From: Trichoplusia ni
Lineage: Eukaryota; Arthropoda; Insecta; Lepidoptera; Noctuidae
Length of the DNA stretch: 64,000 nucleotides
NCBI RefSeq assembly: GCF_003590095.1
Contig: NC_039492.1
Span: forward strand, 6,758,001-6,822,000
Direction of reading: 5' to 3'
Below the pieces are notes generated by a model. That model was not told the origin of the DNA and did not search any database. It saw only the letters and a program-made list of their open reading frames with translations. This document shows positions 12,143 to 23,505 of this stretch, in pieces; position 1 is the first letter of the stretch, and each line of letters begins with the position of its first letter. A program made the position numbers and the translations under genes.

Positions 12143-15100
12143 TCAATGACACCCGCAGCTCTTGACCACCATGTTCTTGTACTTGCGAAGGATTACGTTT
12201 GAGTCGTCCGTGTAGTACAGTACTGATATCGCCGTCAGCTTGATTGGTGCACACGACGGCTTCGGCACCTTTAAACAAAGAGACTTCGTCAAAACCCAAG
12301 TAAAAGTAGGGGCAACTTCGATAGTAATATTATGCAATTCTATACTCCTGTTTCTATATAAGAGAATATTTTAAGGTCTATCTATTAAATGAAGATTAAT
12401 AAAAGAAAGAGAATGGAACCAAGAATTGATTTCAGCTGACTCACGAATTTGGCCCTACCACCTCCAGAATCCTACTATCCCAGGTGCAAAAAATAGTTTG
12501 AGAGGAATTAAAGAACTTCTCACTTTGAGGTAAGTAAAGGAATATATACCCATAATACTTCCTTTGTCCTTTGTTTTGATAGCCCTTTTGATAAATTTCG
12601 CTGGCCCGGCAGCCATCAGCCCTAATGGGCTATATAGAGGAATTGGCGGCTCTGATCAAGCCGAGTAGAACACAATTCTCAATGCTGAGACGATTAAGTA
12701 GTTAATATTCGTAAAAGTAAAACGTTTAAGAAGTAAATTACTACTTCTCCTTGGGCATGTAATTTGACATCACTGTAATTTATCTTTGATCTGATACAAC
12801 GCATAACAGATTTTATCTCTTATACGTCACATCTATTGCGTCTTTGTAAATGACTTATCGAAACACTTATCAAGCAACAATACGCTATCCTAAATACATT
12901 GTGACGCTTACCTTGGTGGGGTTTAGCAAGTGCACGAGTGTCTGTACAATGGCGTGATTGGTGGCGTTTTTGTGAGCGTTGAGGGGAAAGTTGCACTCGC
13001 CACTGCAGTAGAATGCGCCGTAGCCATCCGGGGCTATGATCCAGTCCTGTCAAACATTTATAATCAGTACAGGAAAACTATTCAAATAGAGAAAAATTGA
13101 GTTTCCGATACAGCTTAAGATTTTGTAAATTAAATAAATCAATAAAAGATGTAAAATTTTCAAATTCATGAGGAAATTTTTGTGTTGTCGCTTGGCAAAA
13201 TTAGGTATTATCATTATTAGGTTATTTATCATTACCAAACCATACGAGAGAGAAAGATTATTGATTTAATTAAGATACATTTTATATTGATAGGATAGGA
13301 ATTTTAATTAGTATTCAGTACTAACCTGCCATTCTAAATCCTTGAAACTAACATACAGGGTCTGTATCTCACAGCTCCTGGTCGTCCAGTGAGATGTGTC
13401 TGTAAAGAAAAAATTACGTTTTTAATGAGGTATCCTAATAAGTTATCAATTATTTAACCAGAAAATATGAACAAGCCCCTTTTTAACCGACTTCAAAAAA
13501 AGGAGGAGGTTCTCAATTCGACTGTATTTTTTTTTTTTTTATGTTTGTTACCTCGTAACTTGCGATTGGGTGAACCGATTTTCATGATTCTTTTTTTATT
13601 TGAAAGCTTGTGCTTCCCGTGTGGTCCCATTATCACCATTTCAATATCTGATGACGGGATCTTGTAGAAATTGGGGGAACTCTTCAATAAATAACAGCAG
13701 ATTAACCGCAATTGTTGCTATAGCATATCTAAGCATTGTTTACGCCATCACACAACATATTATCAAGCCTGTACTTACTACAAAGGTTATAAAAACTATT
13801 TCGAAAAAAAATAATGTTCAAGGTCACTTACAAAGTTTTACAAAAAACGCAATACTGAAACTAAAATAAACATAATTAGATGTTTGTTATGATGAGATAT
13901 TCGGTTATTCAAAATGGCCTCCATAATTAACATCACTCTCAAATGGTAACAGACTGGGTGGAGGCTTTCGAACAAATATCACTGGGAATTCTGGGCAGTT
14001 TCACGGGGGCAAAGAACTCATTTGGGCAGCGCGTTAAGTAGGCCTACCCATACTAAAAATCACTAACTTTCCACTAAAAAGTGAAAAATAAAATTAATTT
14101 TGGAAAAAAATAAAAACCGACTTCAAGACTACACTAACAATATATACAATTGAACTAAAAAGTATAAAATAATATTTTAATTACAAGCCAAAGAACACTA
14201 AAGGAAAATCAACGAAATTATTGATACTTATGCATACTATTTACATTTTAAAATCAGTTATTTTTGGAGTCGGTGCCAGCCAAAACAAAAACAATATATT
14301 AATGACACAAAAAGAAATTACATAAATAATTTAAAAACAACCGATAATTGAAAAGAAGACAATAAAATAATTTATCTATTAATAACACAAAAAAGAAACA
14401 TAAACTAATACATACAAACATAAAACACAACCATCAGCGTCTTCTGCCCTCACGCGTCTGCCCGCATTTGGCACCGACCTCAAAAATAACTGATTTTAAA
14501 ATGTAAATAGTATGCATAAGTATCAATAATTTCGTTGATTTTCCTTTAGTGTTCTTTGGCTTGTAATTAAAATATTATTTTATACCTTTTAGTTCAATTG
14601 TATATATTGTTAGTGTAGTCTTGAAGTCGGTTTTTATTTTTTTCCAAAATTAATTTTATATAATAACTTATTTCAAAGAAACAATATAAGCAGCAATTAA
14701 ACGAACCTGTAAGTGGATTCCTAAGATAGTTCTCAGAGTACCCGTGTGACCTCCAGCGCCGTGCTTCCCGCTTCCTCCTAGCTCCAGCATCAGCGCTGCC
14801 GAGCTTCGGCCCGTTTTTGAAGAAGGCTACCAAGAACGGTTGCTTCCCCTCAACCACCACACCACGAGGCTCCTCTAAACCAATCTCTTCCGGCTTCACG
14901 TGACGTTCTGGAAATTGCGTCGAAAGATTACAATAAAATTTTTTTTCTACGTGAAAATTCCCAGATTTGAAATACTTAATTGAGGCAATATTTAGCTGCA
15001 GTGATAATTTACTCAGTGTTTTCAAATACGGTTGTTCGACCTACTTGAGGCATCAGGAAGTGAGTATTAATCATAGGAACAGAAAAAGTTGAACTATCAT

Positions 15101-18100
15101 ACCGGGTTGCGAGTGAGGATGTAGAGTGATGAAAAAGCCTCGGTTGTCTGCTGGTGACGAGAGCCAGGCTGACAGAGCACTGGTTACATTCAGCTCTAAC
15201 CATCCCTCGGAGCCGGCACTTGTGTTGACTGCCGCCACCTTCTCCATCTGCAAGCTCCTTCAAACAAAAAGAAACATTTTAATTAAAAATGCATCCAAAA
15301 TGTTTTATTTATTAATTAAAAGAAACCCATTATTATCAAAATGCGCTATAAAAGATCGTTTACGAGTAAAAGAAGATAATAAGATAATTTACGAGTGCAA
15401 TAAAGTGATAAACATACTTATATGTATTAATAACTATTTTTACCTTATACATAGTGACGCGTAAACAATTGATGTTTACGCGTCACTAGACTCCAACTAT
15501 GTATGTACCTAGGTATACAGGCCACCGCACCCAGAACAGAACAGTCCATTAATATAAATATAAGTGCTTCTTGTGGATTTATTATTATCGTATGCAAATA
15601 TATGTCCATAGTTTAAAATGCACGTGTAAAGTCTGGTGTAGAGTCATTTGAGTAAGTAAATATCTTCATTGCTAAATTATTTCACAAAAAATCTTGCGGC
15701 GTAAGTAAGTCACCTACTAAATTTTTAGGGCATTTCGATTTCCTAACTAATAAATAAATCCCAATAATCCCCCCTAAAAGATGATAAATAGGTTTAAACC
15801 AATGCAGCGGTTATAGAACACGGCCCCATTGCCACTATTTACAGTTGCCGATGAATTAATGGATGGGGATATGACACTTCGTATTCTCCTAAACGTTTCG
15901 CCAACAGAATAATTGGAAATTCAGTACGGGGCGATCACTCACGTTCAATAAAATGATTTTCCATTCAATCATCGGCAACTGATAACCGCACTAAATTGGG
16001 GCCAAGTGCGGGGTTACCAAAAGCAAGCAAAACAACAGCAATTAAGGTCACCGCACCCCATATTGTCGACGCTGATGACTCTGTGCGCCACGACTGTATA
16101 GAGACTGGTGGGGTCCTCGGTGTGCGTGGGCGCCTGGTGCAGACGCAGTTCCGCCGTGAGCAGCGCCGACGCGTCACCCGGGGCACCGGTCACCTCGAAC
16201 CAGACGTGTCTGCCGTGGCCGTGACGTAACGCACCTAAGTGATGTCCTGGAAACATCAAATACAAATATTGAACTTACAAGTCAACAAGTAATCTTAAGT
16301 AAATCTTACTAATATTATAAACGTGGAAGTTTCAATGTATGGATGTTTGTTCCTCTTTTAAAACTTAAACGGATTTAGATGAAAGTCGTTTCCCAGCAAG
16401 CTTATAACAAATCAACACAGAATAATTTTTGTCCTGATTTTTTATTCCCGTGGGATCATTTTCGATTTGTAGCGGGCGGGTACGCAGGCAACAGCTTGTA
16501 GTAACTGTATTAGCATTATTATCATGTTGAAATGCTTTTAAACTTCATATACTTTTTTTTAAAGATAAGACGACGATAGTACTCATACTTGGAATTTTGG
16601 GAAAAAATACGAGTTGGCCAAAGCAACCCGCTTTTGACAAACGCTTACCCCGAATAAGGACGCTACTGTAAAGGTTCTCAATATATGCCAATCTGTCGCT
16701 TCATAATTCCTTAAAGCAACACAAGTGACACGAGTTGCAGTACGGTCGACACAATGCAGCGATAGTACCTACTCTCGCTAAGCCATCGACCATGACACCC
16801 ATGCACCCATACGATTTATGGTTAAAACGCTAGCTAAATCTAAATATGTTCAAGTATATAAATAAATAAATTCACCGTACATGGATATAAGCCAAAATAA
16901 GCAAAGGCAAATGTAACTTTCCAAACGGAATTGGGTTTAAATCCTAGAATACTAAAACAGAAAACGGTGTTTATATTGTACTATATAAACACCAATTGCT
17001 GTTGCCCGCGATTTCGTCTGCGTGGCTATGAAGATAAGATGAAGGAAAAATCAATCAATAATAGACAGTAGATTTTGCTACGAAGTGACATTAAAACAGT
17101 GATATCTCCTAAAATATTCACTCTAAAATTTGGTGATGTAAAGGCTAGTTTATGCAAACTTTTTAAGAGAAACAACTCCTTCATACCTGATTTTCAGATA
17201 ACTTTAACCGATGTCTCGGTGCACGCAATCCTAGCTTACAAAAGATTATTTTTCCCGTTTTAAACAAACTCTTCAGCTTAATGATATTTCTGTAAGCTTG
17301 AGTTACTGTATATAACTTTGGATTTACTGATTGTTTCAGCAAGTTAATTCTTCCATATAATAGAAACGAAATGTATTCGTAGGCCTATGATTAACGTTAA
17401 ATCACACAGATTATATTTGGTACTACATAAAGTTCTATTCAGCAATGTATACATATTAAAGTCTGAAAAAATAACTTTATTGAGAGTAACTATGATTAAA
17501 TCCTCTAATTAACCTCTTAAGTGATATGACGAAGAGATGATTTAACAAAAATAGAAATAGATTGTTTATAGACAGGTGTTCATTGATCCGGTTGTAATTT
17601 GACTCCTAGCAGGTGTATGTTTAAAAACAATAAATATCAAATTATGAGATATTAAGATACTTAAATAAATAACGCATTAGGTATTTTAAAATTATGATTA
17701 TTCATGAGGCAGATGAGTCTGCTTTGTTAAATAATATTGTGATCGGCAAAGAAAAATACTTTATTCTATAAGAACACGGGTGTAAGTATAATTTCAAAAA
17801 CTATTAAGGATTCTTATTCTTGGAAACCTGTTTTTGTACCCAAATTGGTTCGACCAATTCGCGTATTGCCTCGACGCCAGCTTCCATGATGCAGTTCATG
17901 CCGTTAAAGATAGGAACAAGTGACCGAACGTCATCAAATTTAGGTTAACCAACATTGATTTAGTCATTTTAACTTCATGGGTGAACATTTGCTTTTCAAA
18001 CTTTGTATATCTTAAGCCTATTTTTACTTGATGCTTCATATACTTAACTGATTTGCCATACTAAGATGTAGAGCGTGGATTACATGTGAGACTATAAATC

Positions 18101-19640
18101 CAAAGATGTCAATCCGAAACTAATACTATACCTAAAGTTAAAACTATAGTAGGTAGGTTAAACCACCAATTAGGTATGTAGTACGTCAATCCAAACGTGA
18201 CGTCTACGTCGACGTACGGTATACCGTATTTTCAGGAGTAGGTAGGTCCATATAAGTACCTAATAACATAATTATTTACTTTTCCGTTTGTAGTATTAGT
18301 ACAATTTTGGTATAAAGCATTCGTCGATACAGTTAAATTGTTTATACACGCTCCATTCATTATTTTCCTCGAATAGATTGCATTACATTGCATTCCAGAA
18401 TAAACCGGTAGTCGCGAGAAACGCATATTATGTTTCTAAACTTGTATTCATTCATTTATCCTATTCCTAAGCATAATATTTTGAATATATCCCTGTCGAT
18501 CAAATCACTTAATACGAGCAAAACTAGGTAAGTCCGTATATCCCACTTAGTAAATATGTGGAAATTGGTAAAATTTAACACAATACGTATGAAGCTATCA
18601 TTCCTGTTCTAAAAATCATATTTATTAACCTCTAATGGTCCTACTGAGATACATATAGGAACATAATGCTGCTTTTCAAACCAATTAAAACAATTTAGAT
18701 GAGATGATTAAAATCTCCAGCAGTGCGGACCGCTGCCGTCGGCACCTGTCGGTCGCTACCCAACTCTATTGAAGGATCTCCAAACAGTTACTGAATGTGG
18801 TGACTCAACATTTTACGTCCACTTACCTAATCTTTACCTGATCCTCACAGGTAGTTAACAATGGAATTTCAATGGAATTTCTTAAAACAAAAGGTTTACA
18901 ATAGGTAGGTACACAAAAAGGACCACCTTCACAGCATGAATGTATCTTATAACATGCTGTAACATTCCAAACGGTATTATTATTTACTTATGGAAAATAT
19001 AATATGTACATCAAATTAAAACAACCTGGCGTGTCTTTCTGCAGCATAATCTATCTTTTGTATGAACTATCTTAGAAGCACATAAAGTCTAAGCTTCATT
19101 GGTACAATGCTTTATCATCGCAACCGACCTAGGTTTCAAAAAATAAACAAAACAGGATAATTATTTTGTACTCATGCTATCCTGTTGAATGAAACTCGGT
19201 GCTAAGTTTTTGTAAAAATGGTATAAAACATGCAAATGAAACTCACTCTTGCTTTGAAAGGTCATAATGAGGTCGCTCTCATCGATAGCATGTTGTTCAT
19301 CACCGCTAAGTGCCATCTCCGAGCTGCGTGTCGGACGTGCTTGCTCATGCTCTTCGGCTAGCTGCTTGTATACGTCTAACAAAAAGCTTGGCGCTGATCG
19401 GTCCATTGGAGGCGCACGAGCTCGCCGAGGCCTCTCACCGAGGCCCAAAAGCTCCAGAATTTCATGCTCCACCACCATCCGTTCATGTCGAGTCATCGAA
19501 TGGTGTATAACAGTCTGATCAACGCCATTATCGATATATAATCCGGAGAGGGCCGCTTCAGCCGCGATTGTAAACAAAATAAAACACGCGCACGCGCACA
19601 CGGTCTTCTGGTCAGCCATATTCGCTGTCGGAGCGCTCAC
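12143..19640 (-). CDS. gbb: Glass bottom boat / BMP5-8-type TGF-beta ligand
   Basis: Secreted BMP ligand precursor, 424 aa, in seven exons: 19640-19247, 16246-16057, 15257-15103, 14907-14707, 13399-13326, 13046-12912 and 12268-12143. They sum to 425 codons with all phases consistent. Signal peptide CACACFILFTIAAEAA. The prodomain carries TFQSKRHHLGALRHGHGR and EGWLELNVTSALSAWL, as in Gbb. The furin site RRKR (about residue 290) precedes the mature domain with DWIIAPDGYGAFYCSGEC, NATNHAIVQTLVHLLNP and a terminal VVKSCGCH. Six knot cysteines are present. The usual KPCCAP motif reads KPSCAP, so the interchain-disulfide cysteine is replaced by serine. In flies Gbb signals through type I/II BMP receptors in growth and at the neuromuscular junction. 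The in-frame ATG seven codons downstream is an alternative start. The introns hold a fold-back element (14088-14659) and a perfect hairpin (15452-15488). Confidence 0.93.
13486..13700 (+). repeat. ACCGACTTCAA-type lepidopteran repeat
   Basis: It starts AACCGACTTCAAAAAAAGGA, continues with CTCAATTCGACTGTATTTTT and then GGGTGAACCGATTTTCATGA. This is a widespread lepidopteran interspersed repeat of non-autonomous type. It lies in the gbb intron between exons 4 and 5. The ORFs overlapping it are repeat sequence, not genes. Confidence 0.6.
14088..14659. repeat. Fold-back element with about 190-bp inverted arms
   Basis: Left arm 14088-14277 and right arm 14470-14659 are near-perfect reverse complements. 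The outer ends read ATAAAATTAATTTTGG, followed inward by AAAAACCGACTTCAAGAC. The inner ends carry GTCGGTGCC / GGCACCGAC. The roughly 190-base centre is A-rich and non-coding. It can be a fold-back or MITE-type transposon. It inserts in the gbb intron between exons 4 and 5, next to the related repeat at 13486-13700. Confidence 0.85.
15452..15488. repeat. Perfect 16-bp hairpin with ACGCGT in each arm
   Basis: TAGTGACGCGTAAACA, the loop ATTGA and then the exact inverse. CATAG and CTATG outside the arms extend the symmetry after a small bulge. It lies about 200 bases from gbb exon 3, inside the intron between exons 2 and 3. Confidence 0.7.
16305..16503 (+). repeat. Lepidopteran SINE/LINE-tail repeat
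   Basis: It begins TACTAATATTATAAACGTGG, has the AACGGATTTAGATGAAAG block and a CCCGTGGGATCATTTTCGAT stretch, and ends near GCAACAGCTTGTAG. It is the same family as 7676-7868 and lies in a gbb intron. A shorter reversed tail (GCTGTTGCCCGCGATTTCGT) is at 16987-17040. Confidence 0.65.
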
Positions 19641-21249
19641 TCGACTGGCGAGAACTGAGCGCAGAGGCGCGCGGCGGGATCAGCCGGTGAACCTGCCCAC
19701 TCAAGGTAGGCCGCCGCGCGCCGCCGGCGCCGCACTTACCACATTCCTCCCCTCCTTCGCCTTACACATATCGTCCGTTTTAATAACGTAAACACTAAAC
19801 ACTCAGCCGGACACGTCCAGCCAGCCTGACTGCATATACATATAAGATCGTATTCATAGTCATACGTCTGTGCGGCGCAGGCAACGTCTAATCACGCAGG
19901 ATTTGATCACTTCATGTGAATAAGTATTTTCATTTAGAAGATTTATTAACTTTTCGTTGGGTTACGGTTACTATTTGGTTAACGGTTATTATTGTGACAG
20001 AGCCATTTACAAAATGTGACCAATTAGTCCTTGCCTTCTGAGTATTTTTCTGCATATTAGTAGATATGAATAAATAATCAGTAATGAACCTTAGAGTTTA
20101 ACCCTGACGAAAAACTGCAAGAAATATATTCTACCTCTGTTGTAACATTTGGAACCTATGCTGAAGGTCTCCAAGATAAGCAAATCCGCCATTACGGTTC
20201 ACTGCCGATCTTAGTAGTTTGCAATGAGAGTATTTGAAACTCTACTTGTAATAATTGAATCGTACTAAGAATAGCCAGATTGTAGCCCCTACGTTTTATA
20301 TGTTTCAAATGAAATGGTACATGCTATGGGTACACATTGGAATGAATAAATAAATGTTGTTTTGACCATTCACATACACTTCACGTGCTCCCCTAGGCCA
20401 GCGCACAGACGACGGCTACCCACGTCCGCGTCGGTCTGAACCGAAAATTAGGAAGCACTAAACAACAAAATATATCCACTATTTAGGTACTTAAAACATT
20501 ACAAACAAACAAAGACATAGTACCAAATGTTTATTATTTGATCATATAGCTAATCCTTACATAATTAAACATTAACAAAAGAGTTTAATTGAACCTTTCT
20601 TTTCAATTCAGAACATATTTATTTTATCTTCAATATAGATATGTTGTGGATTGAAAAGAAGTTTCTAAATACATAATATAATGGGGATGATCACAATTTT
20701 TTTTCAGTCTCCGTCTGGCAGTTTAATGCATAATAATGGATCCGTATTTTTTCTTAATTTGATCATAATTCAGTGAATGGAACTTGCGCGTGACATCACG
20801 ATTGTGTATAAATTTTACGAAATCGTTACGGCGCAAGCTCCTCTTCTAAACGCAAATGCTGTTTATCTTTGAAAAAATACGTGTCTAATATTAATAAATT
20901 ATAATCTAACTGAGAGACCAAAAAGGTTTTTGTTTTTTTAATCACTGTCATCATCCCCATTGTGGAAAATCAAATATTAAGACACACATAATGTAACACA
21001 GCACAACATGACGTCTTAAGTGTGCTATTGTACCTTATAAATTCTTATTTTTATCTAAAATGGTTAATTTTAACATTTTCTCATTACTTGAAGAAATTGC
21101 TTACATTTATGATGTACTGAACCAATAATTGAAAAACTAATTATCATACTCTTATTTTAAGTTGGCAATACATTTCTAATGTCTTCAGAAAGGTAATCAT
21201 TTATTTTCATGAGTGTCAAAAATATTAAATTACAATGTTTTGTCAGTTC
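19641..21249. other. Intergenic region upstream of gbb
   Basis: The first 120 bases next to the gbb start are GC-rich and probably form the 5' UTR and promoter on the minus strand. The rest is AT-rich and leads to the 3' end of CWC15 at 21250. No further exon, RNA gene or recognised repeat was seen. Confidence 0.4.
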
Positions 21250-22308
21250 TCACTTCACATATTTTTCCATGAATTTCTTATGGAACTCCGACCTCAATGA
21301 GTCATTAATAAAAGTATTTGTTTTCTTCTCAGGTTCTGATCGAGCACAGTTTTTGAAAACAACGTCATCATCCCATCTCCTCTTTACCTGAAAACAAATT
21401 TATATCCATGAGCAGGTTCTAATTTAATCCTTTATTGTACACAATATTGTGATATTTTTTATTTTAAATTGCTGTAATTGACTGGTTTGTTACCAAAAAG
21501 TCAATAGTTTATAGAACAAACAGAAGTAATTTTGGGGAAGGCAGCTAGTATGTCTTTTGAAATGAGAAAAACTTAGAAAAAATGTTTATACCTTCATATC
21601 ATTTTTCTGTCCGGATGACGCGTAATTTAAGAGTGGGTTGCCTGACAAAATGTTTTCCATACGAATCCTCTCTTCTTCTTGTTTCTTTTCAGCATCCTGC
21701 AACAGCAACACAAATTTTAATAATGTAGGACAGTAATTTTTACAAAAGATGAAACCAAGTTTTGTAAGTCAAAAAATTAAAACAAAACAATGGTATACCT
21801 TTTTGGCTTGTTCTATTGCTCTTTCTTTTTTTATTTTGTTAAGCTCTGCTAGGAGGGCTGCAGTGTCATCATCTGAGTCATCCGAGTCTGAAGAGTCACC
21901 TTCTAGAGGGTCATCAGCATCCAAGCTGGCTGCAGGTACTTGGTCTATCTTTGGCCTCTTTGTCATAGGCTCATTCTGTCTTCGGCTGCTTGATGTTTTG
22001 ACATCCTTCTCTCTGTCATCTAACTCCTTACGAAAGTCTCTTGAACGTAGCTCATCTGTGGTGCCTTGACCTTGTTCTCTGAAATTTGTATGCTTATGAA
22101 ACTTACAATTTTCATTCATCATAGTTGGTCCAGTATATTAGTTTATTCTGTACAAATACATAGTTTGCAAATATTACCTGTATTTTAACTTGGTATGACC
22201 AGGAAGATCTCTGCTGGAGTACTGACGAGATATAGCACTCAAATCTTTTTCTCCTCTTCCTGTTCCACCTCGAGCGGGATCAAAAGTAGGCCTGGCCGCA
22301 GTAGTCAT
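21250..22308 (-). CDS. CWC15: CWC15, Prp19-complex-associated splicing factor
   Basis: Nuclear component of the activated spliceosome, associated with the Prp19/CDC5L complex. Four exons: 22308-22178, 22078-21799, 21696-21592 and 21387-21250, giving 217 aa with consistent phases. The N-terminus MTTAARPTFDPARGGTGRGE and the C-terminal blocks VKRRWDDDVVFKNCA and SEFHKKFMEKYVK are diagnostic for the family. The middle holds an acidic Asp/Ser run (GDSSDSDDSDDD) and a basic helix LAELNKIKKERAIEQAKK. Its length is near the family norm of about 220-230 aa. It is divergent from Caper, another splicing factor, across about 0.8 kb. Confidence 0.95.
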
Positions 22309-23100
22309 ATCGATGTCTAATTTTCAACCCTAAAAGTACTACAATTGTTAATATTGCTATCAAATCTATTTCCCTATGTCGACAATGTTTGCTAATCAAG
22401 CAATTCGATAATAATCATCTTGTGTTAATACATACGTTTTGCGTTTTTCTGATTTTTTTCAACGTTAACTATATTTCCACGTATTTAGCAACGGACCTAA
22501 GTGGTGATTTTTCAGTACTTGAAGATTATGTGATGTATTTATATATAATATTATCAAATTCCTCAATAGCGTAAGAGACTGCTTCTATCCATGCACAAAA
22601 TTATACTTGTCAAATGTCAGAGTCAGTGTCAGTTCTCACATTCATAGAGAAAGAGTAAATACACTAGGTCTCTATTCACATTAGTAATAATTAGAAAAAG
22701 GAATTTTCAAATGCCTTAGAGCATCTACAATCTCCTAGATACAGAGAAAGTAATGAATGAGAGTTGTTAAATTATAAATAGGTAAATTGTGCAAGACGAT
22801 TTCCATAACTCTAAAAAAATTGTGATTGTTTGTTAAGATGGTTTAAAAACAGTATTAACGCTAGGGGCGTCATCTGCGCCGAGTATAAGTAATGTACATT
22901 CCTTTGCCAATTATCTTGCGGCACTAATTAATAAGTTAATATTATAGTAACTTTCATTGTTACAATTTTATAAATGGTTTACAAAGAGCAAACGATCTGC
23001 ATATTCGAAGTTCTAATTCTAAACTGGCAACATTAAAACCAAACCAATTGCGAATTGACGAACTTGGTTCAGTCAGTTCGTGTTGCATTGCATAGCCTTA
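22309..23100. promoter_or_regulatory. Divergent promoter region, CWC15 / Caper
   Basis: About 0.8 kb separates the CWC15 start codon (minus strand) from the non-coding first exon of Caper (plus strand), whose splice donor CATCAG|GTAAGT is at about 23174. No coding exon lies between them. The transcription starts cannot be fixed from sequence. The call rests on geometry and on both genes being housekeeping splicing factors. Confidence 0.5.
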
Positions 23101-23505
23101 AAATTACGAAATTTGGTATTCTACAATAGTTGTGCTAGTATTTTTATATCCGTATTTCTAAAACATCCATCAGGTAAGTAAGTTTAAGTTTTGTAATAAA
23201 TTAATCGGTTTTTGTTGTAAAATGTCTTGAACTAAGTTGGTGCGTCAAACATGAACTAATCGTATTGTTAGACGCCATTTTGTGCTCATGATGTCTAATT
23301 TACTCATAAACATTGCTATGGTTACATAAATATAATAATTGGTTTTATACCAGTAATGACTTTAAATAAGGCACTTTCTTTTGTGTCACATTAGCTTTTT
23401 ATACGAAGTAATACAATAATTGTGTAACCTATCATAGTGCCTGTTGGTGTTGACAATATAAGTAGTTCCTAAAGTTGAAATAAAAATTGTTTCATTATCT
23501 ACAGA

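Noticed and set aside
13467..13869. Small ORFs in the gbb intron
   Set aside because: They fall in an interspersed repeat and its flanks, with no family resemblance.
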